Counted from the stretch's first letter, positions 52,532 through 64,000 are shown. The stretch: 64,000 nt of DNA from Haematococcus lacustris (GCA_030144725.1 JASKMD010000017.1:6505992-6569991); one strand, 5' to 3'. A program made the numbers and translations. Notes: generated by a model not told the origin, from the letters alone.

Positions 52532-55500
52532 ACTTTCCACCCATCTCACTCAACGTCTAGGGCTCCCAGCAGTAGTGGCGGTGGCAAGCACAGGGGTAGG
52601 CATGGGCACGGTAACAGCAGCCAGGATGACAGTGGGAGGAATAAGCACAGCAGCTGCACCTGACCCGGAATCAGGCGTGGCCCAGACATCAGTGCAGGCG
52701 GCTGGCCTAGCAGGCAGTATGTAGTGGTTGTGGACCATGAGGCCTGGAGTGCCTGCTTTGAGCGGGCCTGGTGCTATGCAGCAATCTGTAGTCCTCAAGC
52801 ACTGCAGCAACAGCGGCGGGATTAGATCGGGCCGCATCAGGCAATGGCCATGTGATGGTGATGATGTTGAGGCAAAGCTGGTGAAGCAGAGGGGCGCAGT
52901 GTCAGCAGCAGGTGTCAATGCAGGCTGCAGCAGAAGGCGACAGTGGGAGCAACAGGTCCAGCAGCAGAGGCCACAGTCTTAGTGCCAGTATCTGCAAAAA
53001 GGCACAGCATGCAAGGGGGTGCCAGGGCCTCACCGGGCTCGACATTGGCACAGAACCGTTTCTTGGCCTTCAGGCAGGTTTTGTACAGTCGCACGCTCAA
53101 ACGTATGTCGTCTGCAGCGGCAGGAGCAGGGCTGAGGTTAGGGAGGCTGACCGGGGCCTGGGCCAGGGCCTGGGCCAGGGCCAGGGCCTGGGCCAGGGCC
53201 ACTGCCAAGGTGTGTCAGCTATGCGCCTAGTGGAGTCAGGTCAGTCTCACCTGCATTCTCCATCTCCTGCCTGAACAGCTGCTCCTCACATGGCCATGAC
53301 AGCTGGAGCTGGTGGTCCCTCTGTGGGCACACAGTGCAGGCAGCAGACAGCACTCTGGACCCAACCCAGTCCTAGGCCACATACACAGCTGACGATGATG
53401 TGCCTGCCGATGAGGTGCATGGAATCCTGCGCAGCTGACACTTTTGAGCATGCCAACTATGCTGTACTGTGTGGGTGGCGTCAGCGGCAGGGACAGCATC
53501 ATGGTGGTAGTACAGCAGTGGCGTCGTGCCCAGGCCCCAAAACATGGATGCATGGTATTGTTCATGGCACCGCTGCTCATCAACAAAACATACCCTGCGG
53601 CGATGCAGGCCTGACAAGCAGCATCGAGGGCTGGGTACCCTGCGGGGGAGCTGGCTGACAGGTTGCGCCCTGCTGGCTGCTCACCAGGCAGGCTTGCACC
53701 CGGCCACCCCCAAGCTTGACGTCACTGCACAGCTTGGTGGCATCATCTTTGCAGGCTTCGTACCTGCAGGCCAGCGGGCATTCCTGCTGACAGGGTGCCA
53801 ACAGAGGTGCCAGCCCGTGCGTGTGGGCAGCAGCCAAGCGGTCTGCATCAGCAGCGAGGGGCTTTGTGCCCGCTTGCAGCTGACATGCTGGCGCTGGAGC
53901 TGCTCGCGGGCTGGGGTCACAGTGGGCAGGAAGTGCCTAAGCAAACAGCCCACCTGGCAGCACATCAGCACGACTTGGTCTGCCATGTTTTCCTGCACTC
54001 GCGCTGCACCCTCCACACCCTCCACACCCTACACAGCTGCACACAGCTGCACCCTCCAGCCTCCTAGCCCTATCACGTCAGGCTGCATGCCCATGGTAGC
54101 TTCCTACCCTTCCAGTTCTGCTTCACACTCGTCACACCGGAGACCAGCCCAGCCCCATCACACCATGATGCATGACGTCATGATTCCCAACAGTGTAATC
54201 ACTTCTGCCGTCATAACATATCCTGAGCACCACCCTCGGCACCGCTGGCCCCCAGGCAGAGCGCTTCAGGCCAGGTAAGCATGCACCAGGGGTGCTGGCA
54301 GGGTGGCCGGCCCTGCGGGCTCCAGGGTTTCAAACCTCACTCAAGTGAAGCTGCACAGTGTGATGTACGCTTGGAGGCCCGCAGGCAGTGGGTGCCTTAG
54401 GTAGCGCCTTCACAGTCTGTGGCCAGCGGGACTTACAGAGCAGCGTCAGCCCGGTAGTCTTCGGCCGCATCCTTTTGGATGGCAAAGACCTGGCGCTTGC
54501 ATGCTGGTGCTAGCAGGTCCTTCACGTCCCTGGGATGGACAGCAGCCAGCATCATCCATGGTGCACACCTTGCCCTCAGGAGCAGTGTCAGAGACATCCC
54601 AGGGGAGGGCGAGCAACCAGCAGCAAAGGACATGCCTAGGGTGGGCAAAAGCAAAGGGACAGGGATGCCTAGGATTGGCCAGAACAGCAGCTGGCAACTA
54701 GGAAAGCGTTAACTACTTCTGTACATGTGTGTGTGTGTGTACTGTATCCGTAGGTCAGTTAGGTGGACCATAAGTGCTTCAGAGCTTTTTGAGATGCGGG
54801 TTATAGCAGGGCATGTAAAGCAGGGTCAGCTCAAGGGTCAGACCATGCTGCTGGGTCACCACTGGCGCCTCACCTGAGGCACGTGATGACCTGGCCAGCC
54901 CTGTACCCAAAGAACCAGGTTATGTTGCAGTGCTGCTCGACATCCACCTTGCATGCCCGGGCTGCATGGTGAGACAAGCAGGTCACACCCCGTCATACCA
55001 ATGTTGTTTAACAGGGCTGCAGTGCATCATCCTGCTCTGCTGCTATGGCTGTATCAGCTACTGGCTGCCTGGCTTGAGACCTTCACCAGACAAGGCCTCC
55101 ACTGTACAGCATAGACACGAGCTGTGATGCCTCGCAGCCAATCTAGGCTGATGACTCATGCAGCAAACTGCTGCTACAGCTGCTGACTGCTTGCATGCCT
55201 CCTCAAGCTGCATACTGCCTGAGCTGCTGGTGCTGCATGCTCCTGGTGCTGGAGGTGCTGGTGCTGCATGCTCCTGGTGCTGGAGGTGCTGGTGCTGCAT
55301 GCTCCTGGTGCTGGAGGTGCTGGTGCTGCAGGGCTGCATGTACCTAGTGGTACGTTCAGGTTGATGTTGGTGCTCCGCTGAATTTTGAACTGGTACACAT
55401 CCTCTCGGCATGCGTCTGACACACTGCCCTCACCTGCAGCCACTGGCCACACAGCACACCATGCATTAACAACAGCTGCCTTGCATTGTGCTCTGTGCTT

Positions 55501-56471
55501 GCCACCAGCCCATGTCACACATCACACCATCGCACCATGCTCAGCGCTGTGCAAAACATTACAAAACATATTCTACATGCATGTCTGTCTTTAGTGCAAT
55601 TTCCATTGCAGTTGTGCCCATGCTCAAGGACTGTGTGGGCGTGGCGCTGCATGAACTGCTCCATTGACGCTGCATGGTGGTACTGGACTTTCATTAAGGA
55701 GGAGAAATGCAGCTACTCTCAGCTAGAAGCACTCTGCAGCTGTGCAACAGACTACACGTGTTCTGACCTTGGACAGCGAGTGCAAAGGTAAAACCCGTAC
55801 CTCCTGTTCAAAAGGATAGTGCTGCCTGTGCTCCTGTCCTGGTGCTGAAAGGGAATGTTGACTGCTACATTCATTTAGTGCCCCTCCCAGCACTGTTGAC
55901 CCTTATGTGCTAAGTCATTACAATGGGCCACAGCTGCTGTGCGCATGCCACGTCATCACCCCATGAAACAGTCCCTGCCACATGCCTCCGGATAGTGCCC
56001 AGCAGAACTTGTGCAACTCGCCTGATGCTGAGCTGTCAGTCTCAGACTCTGCAATCTGGTCGCTGAGGCAGTCCGCCAGCCTTCCCTCCCCAGCGTTGAC
56101 ATCTGAGCAGTAAAGCTTGGCCTCAGGTTCGCAGTTACCTGTCACACAGAGCACATGAAGTAAAGCTGGGGCATGAGTGAATTCTGGAGGGGGATATGCA
56201 CCCAGTATCCCTATCCACACCAGCAGAGTCAATGTCGTCGATGTTGTTGATGAGCTCAGCCTCTGCGACAGGCGGGAGAGCATGGGCTGGGAGTCATGCA
56301 CACAAGGTGTGAAAGCTGAATGATCTCGAAGCTGTCACCTGGTGCTAGGGCAGTTTCCTTGTTCAGCTTATGGGCTGATGGCTGCTGGGGCACTAGCGCG
56401 GTCTGTTGTCCAGCAACGATAGCGAGGCACAGCACGACAACCAGCGCGGCGACGCGCCCTACGCACAGCAT
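46512..56471 (-). CDS. Golgi apparatus protein 1-like cysteine-rich protein (GLG1/CFR repeats)
   Basis: An 18-exon minus-strand gene was traced by splice motifs: 56471-56339, 56138-56022, 55433-55344, 54961-54874, 54529-54437, 53763-53685, 53320-53251, 53111-53034, 52478-52367, 51835-51682, 51130-50942, 50080-49916, 49580-49461, 48902-48790, 47787-47720, 47511-47423, 46868-46765 and, less surely, 46527-46512. All phases agree and the sum is 1878 nt (625 residues). ATG 56471 opens a signal peptide (MLCVGRVAALVVVLCLAIVA). The rest is back-to-back GLG1 repeats with the pattern C..D...FC..V.PG...RV..CL......L...C...V, for example SRFCKDVAHGDAQMIRCLQQ and LYKTCLKAKKRFCANVEPG. GLG1 is a Golgi/secretory sialoglycoprotein in animals. 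Intron 2 appears to use a GC donor (TCAG|GCGAGT). No C-terminal membrane segment was found, so the 3' end may be incomplete. Confidence 0.88.
48908..49078 (+). repeat. (CCAG)n tetranucleotide array in a GLG1-like intron
   Basis: CAGC/CCAG units with CAGTCATC and CAGTCAG variants lie in the intron between exons 49580-49461 and 48902-48790. On the gene's sense strand it reads (CTGG)n, the opposite strand bias from the pentamer arrays. Confidence 0.95.
50274..50767. repeat. 16-bp minisatellite in a GLG1-like intron, about 31 copies
   Basis: Units of AGTCTGCAGCCAAGAC repeat head to tail with one variant unit at about 50376-50391 (AATCTGCTTCCAAGAC). It lies in the intron between exons 51130-50942 and 50080-49916. 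CAGACAGTCTG at each junction type is a short dyad. Open frames in several phases arise from the repeat alone. Confidence 0.95.
51859..52087 (-). repeat. (GGGGT)n array in a GLG1-like intron
   Basis: About 46 GGGGT units on the plus strand lie in the intron between exons 52478-52367 and 51835-51682. Sense-strand sequence is ACCCC, so this array is C-rich in the transcript like the hAT and Fanzor arrays. Confidence 0.95.
52501..52532. repeat. (CTG)n microsatellite in a GLG1-like intron
   Basis: About ten CTG triplets on the plus strand, just upstream (in the gene's sense) of exon 52478-52367. Confidence 0.9.
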
Positions 56472-56904
56472 CCTTACTCGCTGTTGAGGCGTGAGGGAAG
56501 GCCTGAGAGCCTCTTCTACCGTACTGCTGAGTATACGAAATTTGTTATTATTTTGGAGTACCGTACTATCCCTTTTGATTCCCGAGGCCTCGGAAACTAT
56601 AATAAAAGTATCATTCCCGAGCCATATTTTTCATTGTTCCAAATTCCCCGATGGCCAAAGTACGTCTAAAGTTAGTTTTGAGAACGTCTTCGTGCATAGA
56701 AATAATCAAGCCTCCCATTAATCTCACATCAAAATCATATGATCCACATAGTCTACTGTCGTGGCCTCTCTTCTAGTGGCCTTATCACCTGACCACGTCA
56801 CATGGGGCACTGGCAGTGGCGGCATATCTTATCATCTGCCTTGGAGCATTCAGACTTGCGTACTCCTTGGCCGGCTGACCGTGTATGACCAGTCGCCTCC
56901 CCCC

Positions 56905-57085
56905 TTGACATGGTTGCCAGCCTGGTTGCCACCCTTGCCTGTCCTGTGACCTCAGCCTTTGCCCCAGCCTGGCCCACCTCCCTCGACCTTGCCCTGGGCA
57001 TAGCAGCCATCCTGGTTGCCACCCCGGCCTGGCCCGCCGCACTAGCCTTTGCCCCAGCTTGGCCCGCCTCCCCCTTGCAAGGTGG
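56905..57085. repeat. Imperfect tandem repeat, GTTGCCA..CTGG..GCC units
   Basis: Repeated blocks such as CATGGTTGCCAGCCTGGTTG, GCCTTTGCCCCAGC and TGGCCCGCC recur three times with variation inside the small TA-flanked element. Confidence 0.65.
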
Positions 57086-57344
57086 GCTGAATCCTAGCAG
57101 GTTGCCACCAGTTTTCATACGCCTTGCCGGTGCGTGCGAGAGGAGGAGGTGTGCTGGGCGATGCGGCAAGATTGAGGCGTGGAGAAGGCCCAAAGTTAGT
57201 GGTCCCAGGTAGTCGCTTCTCAATCATTGCCGCTTGACGATCAAGAGACATTTGGAAGCGTTGTTCATCGTGCATAAGGAGCTCGCGGTGCAGATTATCA
57301 GCTGCGTCGGCGGCACTGATGCCCCGGACCACAAACTGGTCCAT
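57045..57344 (-). CDS. Unrecognised protein-like ORF in the TA-flanked element
   Basis: From an ATG at about 57344 on the minus strand the frame reads MDQFVVRGISAADAADNLHR, LLMHDEQRFQMSLDRQAAMI and GPSPRLNLAASPSTPPP before passing into repeat-derived sequence. It looks like a helical N-terminal domain followed by a disordered tail, possibly a captured gene fragment or a gag/transposase N-terminus. I do not recognise it. Confidence 0.35.
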
Positions 57345-57482
57345 TGCTGGCACTTTCGTCAAGGTCAACTTATTGTTTGACTACTTCCCGAAAGACCAGA
57401 GAAATACATTGTTTAATCATTCCCGGTTTCCCGAAGGACAAAAAACGATTCGGGATAGGGAATCAAAAGGGAGAGTACGGTA

Positions 57483-58351
57483 GCATGAGGGTTCAAAGGG
57501 AGCCCTGGGTAGCCTCCCTGCCTTGACTCAGGCTTGAGACGTGAACATCATAGCAGCAGCACTCGTGCCTAACTATCAGCCAGCCCCTTGCCCTAGTGCT
57601 GACGCTGGACGCGGATGCACTGGGATGCATGCCCCAATCCATAATATAGGGTTTAGAGGTTTGAAGATGCTGCTCGACGTATAAAGCTTGTCGCGAAAAG
57701 ACGATTGAGCTCATTTTGGGCTCATCTTCCCCACTTTTACCCCGCAAAGCACGACTAGCTACGCCGCAAGCCTATTCACAGCTCGATCTCACCTCGAAAC
57801 TGCCTACGGTGCACGGACACGGCGTCGCCAAAAAGGAGTTGTGCACCAGGTGGCGTTCATTGCTGCGAGCGGCATCTTCAAGGCACTGCCTGCCCCGCGC
57901 TCCAGCGCGCATGCTTGTCCAATGCTAACCTCAAGCGTGCGCTATTTGCTGCAGGCTCTGTCTCACATCCACAGGAGTAGGCTGGCCACAATGGTGCCCA
58001 GACCACACACAACGGACCTTACAAAACCTGCAATGTCCGCCTTCATGAGTCCTGCCATAGCAGACAATGGCCCACGTACCGCCCCAACAGCTGTAGGTGG
58101 CTCCACAGCTGCACCTCACTCCACGGACAGCTCTGGCACGCACTGGCGACAGCAGCGATGATGAAGCAGGCAGTATAACTAGAGTCAGGAACTACATACC
58201 ATCATTGCATAGTTACATCTCAACACATCATCTGCTTAGAAATCACATGCCCTGGTTATTGCAGAGATTATCCAGGGCCATACGAGTGGCATGTGGCATG
58301 TGGCGTTGTGGTGGCAATGAGCACAACAGAACTGCAGTCAGAGCAGGATGA
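57483..58351. other. Possible upstream exons or promoter of the Q-rich gene
   Basis: A plus frame 57991-58161 (MVPRPHTTDLTKPAMSAFMS..., Ser/Thr/Pro-rich, stop TGA) may be a 5' exon of the following gene, but no donor in the right phase could be confirmed. Otherwise nothing was recognised. Confidence 0.3.
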
Positions 58352-58992
58352 ATGCCAAGTATGCCGTGGCCCTCTTGCCCTTGCGCACAGGTATTGCAAG
58401 CCCCGCTCCAAACGGAGCATGCAGGCTGGCCAACACCACCGGCCTTCCGCTTCTCATCTGGGCCGTTGCAGAGCTCTAACACTTTGCTCCAAGGCTCTCC
58501 TCACACAGCATCTGGGCTTGGAGGTGCAGCGTCAGATGATGGCTCCATGCCTATGGAGGACGATTGCCAGCCTAGCAAACGAGTCCGGCAACAGCAGACG
58601 AAGGCACCGAACATGGCCTCGATGGCAACAGCAGGCGATGGCGACGGCCAGGGCAACGGCCCCGCAGGTCTAGGGTTGTCAAAGTCCAGAGCCGTGGTTC
58701 CCAGTGCCAACACCTCACGAGCTGCGGCGCGCGCAGCAGCTGCGGCTAACCGGCGAAGTGCTGTGGCTGCTTCCAAAAGCCGCACCGACGAGGAAGAGGA
58801 CGCCATCGGCGAGGGCGAGGACATGTTTGACGAGGCGCAGCAGGCCGCTCTCCTGCGTCAAGCGTACACACGAAAGCAACCCTCGTCTGCGGGCGGGTGC
58901 TCGCAGGGCGGCCGGTTTAGCGGGCGATTGCCCTCCAAGGCCGATGAGGTGCTCTTGGCTGAGGAGTGTGAGCGCCTGGCACCGCTGGTGAG

Positions 58993-59027
<35 letters not shown>

Positions 59028-61857
59028 GTCCCCTTCTCGTGCACTCCCATCTCTGTGCTGCTGCCTACCATGCCGTCTTTACCAGTGTTCCCATACTTGC
59101 CATAGGACGTCTACCAGGCCTGTGTAGGGCAGGGACTGCAGGGACTGCTGAGGGAAGCAGGTGGTGGTACAGCGAGCAGGCCGGATAGCAAGCATGATGA
59201 AGGGGTAGTGATGCCTGTGGGCTATACCGGTGGCGCAGGCATCACATGCAGGCATACGCGCTGGGGTATGAGGCTCCTGCTGCATCCACGGTGATGCTAG
59301 TGTGTGGCGACGGTGGCGGCGGTAGTGGGTTAAGGTTCATGACGCCCACAAGCCGCTCCTCTCATTGTCCACCATGGAGATCCTGACTGTGTAGAAGAGG
59401 GGTCAGGAGGGGAGCACCCCTGGAGCCTACCCTCCTGTCTTGTGTCGTGGGTGAGGGGGGCTGCTGGGCGTGGTGCTGCAGATTGGCGCCACAGGGGAGC
59501 TAGGCAAGCGCACCACCCTGGCTCGCATCGTGCGCAGCATTGCGTCAGGCTACCTGCGCCGTCATCTCACAGCCCGGGAGGCTCAAATCGCTGAGGTGAC
59601 TGACTGTGCCCGGGTGTGCCCACGCCACAGTGAGCAATGTTAAATGCAGCCTTACACAGCCAATGCTATCCATAGTGTGGAGGTAAACCTGTTGGTGTGT
59701 ATGTGCTGGTGACCTTGCCTGCACCCTCTCCTCCATCCACCCTGTGCCCTGCAGCTTCAGCGTCAGGTAGAGGCCGCCCACAAAGAGCTGGCTGAGAAGG
59801 TGGCACTGGGCCCCAGCGGTGCCTCAGGCCAGCCGCCCCCCTCGCCAGCTGCCACTCCTCTGCAACCTGCAGCCTCCTCCCCCTCCCCCTGCAACCAAGG
59901 CACATGGGTGGTCGCCCCAGACGGCCCCCACACCCTCCCCCCCGTGGTCACTGCGCCAGCAGCCATGGACCCCTCCCTCCTGGAGTCCGTGGCGCAGCCT
60001 GCTGCCCCTGGCCCAGCCCACCCGCCCGCCCTCTCCCCTGACGCTCCTCGCAGCCTGAGTGCCAGGCCTTCCCAGGGCGCATACACAGCTGCCAGCCCAG
60101 CGGCAGGCAGGCCTTGCTCTAGCCCACCTCCACTCGATGCCGCCCCTGGCCTTGTCAACAGCCTGCTCCAGCCGCCGTCCGCTGGGGCTCAAGACCTGGA
60201 CATGATGCCGGGAGATCCTGCCAGCCTAGGTCACACTAGGGTCACACTAGGTGTGCCTCACCTCACCCACACACCACCAGGTCTGGATCCCCAGCAGCAG
60301 CAGCAGCAGCAGCAGTACATGGGAAGTCGTGGAGTCGTTGGCAACAACAGCAGCGCTGTGTCTTCTGGTGCTGGTAGTGCCACCCTCCCCCAGCAGCCCT
60401 CACTCTTCCCTGGCCACCCTGTCCCCTCCCCCTCCCACTTACCACCCTCGTACGACCTGCAGCGCTTGTCCCTGTCACTGCCACCCCACCCCACCTTAGG
60501 CATCAGCCACCGAGCCCCTCCCCCACACCAGACCCTGAGCTGCAGGCCAGGCTGCCCCCCCTCCCACGGCACCTCCCACCATCTGCTGGCGGCCACTGCC
60601 TCGGCCCCGCCATACCCGCCAGACTATGGCTATCACCCCCAGCATGGCCCCTTCAGTGTCAAATCAGAGGCGTTGCCTGGCAAGCCAAGCTTCACCCCCC
60701 TCACACAGCCCGGCGTCAGCACCACCATGCAGTCTCAGCTGGTCACCACTCAAGGCCCAGAGCAGCAGGGCGCTTTCCCTTTTGTTCAAGACTTCTCTGA
60801 GTCTGTGGCTGGGCCTGTTGTGGAGGGGGCAGCAGGAGGGGCAGCGGCAGCAGGGGGGCCGCCAGCCCACAATGCAGGAACCCCTTGGGCCAATCCAACA
60901 GCCCCCTGGAACCCCCCCTCTCCCTCAGGGTCTGCTCTTGCTGCACCAGGCTACCCTCCCCTGGCCCTGCCTGGCAACCAGGCTGGGCGCTGGCGCCCCT
61001 CCTCGCAGCCCCTGCCCCTGCCCTCTCACGCAGGCCATGCTGCCCCTGCCCCTGCCTTCACACCTATGCCCCGCATGGCTGAAGCGGAGCCCCTGCAGCA
61101 GCAGCAGCAGCAGCAGTACAGGGCGGGTGGAGAGGAGCAGGAGCTGGGCGGTGTCTGGGAGCTGCTGCCCACTGCAGGACTACCACCTTCTGGCAGGCAC
61201 CAGGGCTGGGGCATGGGCCTCGGGCGTTCCCGCCCCTGCTCCCAGCCCCTCCCTGGCCCCGGCGCCCTGGACCTCCACAGCCTGGCACCTGGGCACACGC
61301 CTGCAGGACAGCCCTGGGAACCTGGCTGGCCCAGCAGGCAGGCTGGCGCATCACTCATGCAGCGCGCGACAACCGCCATGCCCAGCATGCACGACACCAA
61401 GCTGCAAGCTAGGGTGTGCAGCCAGCAGGCCCTGGGGCCAGGTTTGGAGGGAGGGTCAGGCCTGGGGGAAGGGCCAGGGGCCAGCACCTTGGCTGCCGGC
61501 ATGGGAGGGGGCCCGGGCAGGGGGGTGGATCCTAGGGCCGCAGAGCCGCGTCAATCTTGGGGCAGTGTGGGGTCTGCCAGTGTGAATGCTGGGAATGGGC
61601 TCCAGGCAGGGCTGGGGGCAGCGGAGGGGGTCAATGGGCGGGTCAACCCTGCATTTGGTGTGGCGGGGCCACCAGGGCCTGGGGTGGGTCCACCAGGTCC
61701 GGCTGCTCTGGGGCACCAGGAGCATCGAGTCGACGATGAAGATGACGACGATGAGGATGGTGATGTGGGCTGGGCATATTTGATGCAGTCCCTGAATCCT
61801 GCTACACAGCCACCTCCCACCAACCAGTCTCAACAATTGCAGGTGCCCAGTCAGCAA

Positions 61858-61931
<74 letters not shown>

Positions 61932-62962
61932 GCAGCAGTGGCAGCAGTGGCAGCAGCAGCAACAGCAGCAGCAGTACATGGCTACTCACGTCACTCAGCC
62001 TACCTACGATGAGCAGTACCACGCTCAGCACCAACACCATATGGGCCAAAGGCATGGGCCCAGGCAGGGGCCAGGGACAGCAGGGCTAATGGCCCAGCGC
62101 CCGCATACCCAGCCCCTGCCCCTGTCTCGCCACAACCAGCTCCCCTCCAGCATCCACCAGGGTCCAAACCCTGGCGCCTCACAGTTTCCTACATCCTGGG
62201 ATGCACCTCAATCCCACCCACATGCCTCCATGCAGCAGTCATGGCAAGGTAAGCCAGCTACACGTTGCATTCGTGCACATGTGGCAGGGTCCTGCACATT
62301 CTTAGCATGCATGCATTCCTTGACACGGAGAGTTCCTTCCTTTTGTGAACTCAACTTGACTCACTCTGAGCTCGAGTGCAGCTTCTAATTCCAAGCTCCA
62401 TGCATGGCCACATTGAGCACATGAGCTGTCTCATGCCTCACATCTCACACATTGCAACTGCATATCAGCATGTGCCATGGCAAGCAAGCACCCTACTGGC
62501 AACTGCCACGCAGCTGGCCTTGGGCCCGTGCCCCTAGCCATCTGCTCTAGTGGTGAGCCGCAGGGCTGCTGCTGTGCTCGCCGGCTGCTATTCCTTCTCA
62601 CAGGAGAACCCCACCAGCGTGTCTACGCGCCTCCTGTCGCCTGGATACCTGGGCAGGGGCCTCCAGGGGGCATAGCCTGGCCACGCTCAGGCCCTCTGCA
62701 GCCTGCTTTGCCCTTGGCCTCAGTCCCTGACCTCACGCAACCCTCAGCCCCACCAGCATTCCAGCACCAGTGTCAGCAGCACCATGTACAGCAGCACCAG
62801 CACCAGCTGTCACACCAGCAGCAGCAGCAGCCGTCACCACCGCCACAGGAAGAGCAGCCAGAGCTGCTGCTGCTGCCAGGCGGTGGGGAGAGCAGCGGGG
62901 ATGTGGGCATGCTGCTGGGCATGGATGAGGAGCTGGTGGGGGTGCTGCTGTCACAGGGCTGA
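58352..62962 (+). CDS. Glutamine- and proline-rich nuclear-type protein, likely transcriptional regulator
   Basis: Proposed exons: 58352 (or acceptor 58391)-58987, 59106-about 59160, a possible short exon near 59252-59290, 59482-59595, 59755-62248 and 62604-62962 (TGA 62960-62962). The first part is Ala/Arg-rich then acidic (SRTDEEEDAIGEGEDMFDEA) and ends SKADEVLLAEECERLAPL. The 59482 exon reads LGKRTTLARIVRSIASGYLR with RHLTAREAQIAE, followed by LQRQVEAAHKELAEKVA, a probable helical/coiled-coil core. The 2.5-kb exon is Pro/Gln/Gly-rich with a long Gln tract (61855-61977) and an acidic block (DDEDDDDEDGDVGWAYLMQS). The C-terminus is Gln-rich and ends MLLGMDEELVGVLLSQG, like an activation domain. 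I do not recognise the family; nuclear regulation is inferred from composition. The 5' end and the second and third exons are uncertain. Confidence 0.65.
58990..59028 (+). repeat. (CCTG)n tetranucleotide array just inside an intron
   Basis: About eight CCTG units follow the donor CTG|GTGAGCTG (58988). It is C-rich on the sense strand. Confidence 0.85.
61855..61977 (+). repeat. CAG/CAA glutamine-tract repeat
   Basis: Mixed CAG and CAA codons encode an almost continuous Gln tract of about 40 residues broken by two Trp. Mixed codons suggest selection on the protein or age rather than a fresh CAG expansion. Confidence 0.9.
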
Positions 62963-64000
62963 GGTGGCAGTACCAGCAGCTGTGGCCCTGTGTATGCGCT
63001 GAGGAAGCCTGAGGCAGCAGCACTCCCACAGGGGCATGTCAAGCCAGTCCCAGCAGCACTGAGGTATCTGCACGACTGCAGCACCTGACTTCCCCAGCCC
63101 TAGCCATCGCCTGCTGCATGCGGCTTGTGCCAGCCAGGTTTGAGCCAGCCTTGTGCTAGGCTGGGTGCAGGCCGTAGGGGGTCTGTGCAGGACTGTCACA
63201 GCAGGTGGCGCAGTGGCGACAAAAGCCTCAGGGACAGGCAGCCGTGCCTGCCGCCTGGCTCATGGCAGGGAGCAGCTGCAGGCAGGGAGAGAGAGGGGAG
63301 CGCAGGGAACAAGCAGGGGACACTGCCCACACTCTTGTCACAATCTTTGCTCATGGGCAGTAGGTTTGAGGGGAGGGAACATGGCTACATGGCTCTCAGC
63401 AGAAAGGCAGGAGGGCAAGGCGACATTGGAGGGTGTGCATGGCAGCCGCATGCTTGCATGGCAGCTGGGTGGTTGTGTAGTGGGTGGGTGGCAGCTGAGT
63501 CCCCTATGCCTATAAGCCAATGGAGTGCAGGCTGATCTGGCAGCTGATGGTGGGTTCAGCTGGTTCAAAGAGGGGGCGATAAAGGGGGCTGGAGGGTTGG
63601 GGGTGGAGTGTAGTGAAGGGGTAAGGGGGATGGACAAGGCATGGAACGCACCACTCGACACGAGCTTCTTCATCTCCCACATCCTTGTCTGTGCAGTTGA
63701 GCTGAGTGCCGAACCACCGCCCCCTTGCAGTGCAGTGCTGCTGCCAGATTGCCGTCCTGTTGAGCCCTACCTGCCAGCTGTGGGGTTTAGATAGCGATGA
63801 GGATGGAAAAGAGGAAGGCCAACACAAGTTGGTCGACGGGAAAGGAGGCACCCCTTCAGCTTGTCTCCTGCACGTCTCATGCCAAGATGGCAACACAAGA
63901 TGGCTACGGCCATCAGCCATCACACTGCATGGCCGCGTTCCCGCTCCAGGGAGTTTGGGACTTACGAAGGGAATATGAAGTGAGCTTGGGTACGGAAACA
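62963..64000. other. Presumed 3' UTR and intergenic sequence, no supported gene
   Basis: Frames on both strands (for example 63510-63923 minus) overlap and show no domain or splice structure. I saw no arrays or element ends. Confidence 0.4.

Larger units (their letters stand above)
56561..57480. mobile_element. 920-bp TIR element flanked by TA
   Basis: The ends are inverted repeats of about 22 bp starting CCGTACT[A/C]TCCCTTTTGA with one mismatch. TA dinucleotides flank both sides (56559-56560 and 57481-57482), as expected for Tc1/mariner-type insertion. A further TACCGTACT occurs at 56514-56522. No mariner transposase was recognised inside, so it is probably non-autonomous. The superfamily assignment is tentative because TA flanks alone are weak evidence. 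Confidence 0.55.

Overview
This is a eukaryotic nuclear window, most likely from a volvocalean green alga. The support is GC-rich intron-dense genes with GT-AG introns, CAG/CAA glutamine tracts, a Golgi cysteine-rich (GLG1-type) protein, and very large pure pentanucleotide arrays. The arrays made me think of Haematococcus, but the species is a guess. About 12.6 kb (roughly a fifth of the window) is pentamer satellite: (CCTGA)n, (CCCTG)n, (CCCAG)n, (GGGGT)n and (GGGGC)n. A 500-N assembly gap lies inside one array.

Layout. 0.4-0.5 kb: a 97-bp hAT MITE. 0.8-12.9 kb: a head-to-head inverted pair of Fanzor-like genes (eukaryotic relatives of TnpB, the RNA-guided nuclease family). The left copy is nearly complete, the right copy has lost its centre to a satellite, and a third 3' fragment follows. 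14.4-15.8 kb: an unrecognised Pro-rich ORF. 17.1-17.7 kb: a (GGGGC)n block. 18.0-18.4 kb: a fourth, decayed Fanzor relic. 19.3-28.3 kb: a 9.0-kb TIR element with perfect 128-bp inverted ends and a TTCT duplication, containing a 990-bp relative with a CCCT duplication, a 200-bp palindrome and two oppositely oriented CAGGGTTTC arrays. 28.5-29.9 kb: three tandem foldback units. 30.2-39.2 kb: a 9.0-kb hAT transposon with a perfect 8-bp target duplication, whose introns and 3' UTR hold 5.5 kb of satellite. 40.7-44.2 kb: transposon debris and an element with about 550-bp inverted arms. 45.4-46.2 kb: an unknown ORF. 46.5-56.5 kb: an 18-exon GLG1-like gene on the minus strand. 56.6-57.5 kb: a small TA-flanked TIR element. 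58.4-63.0 kb: a multi-exon glutamine-rich nuclear-type protein.

The window is therefore a mobile-element nest beside two apparently conventional host genes (GLG1-like and the Q-rich gene). The most interesting signals are three. First, the Fanzor family is present in four copies of different decay state, and all four keep a conserved non-coding 3' segment, a candidate guide RNA. Second, one Fanzor intron is pure satellite except for four bases at each splice site. Third, every gene-embedded pentamer array is C-rich on the sense strand, across unrelated genes. Exon structures were read by eye from splice motifs and phase; no alignment or database search was run.
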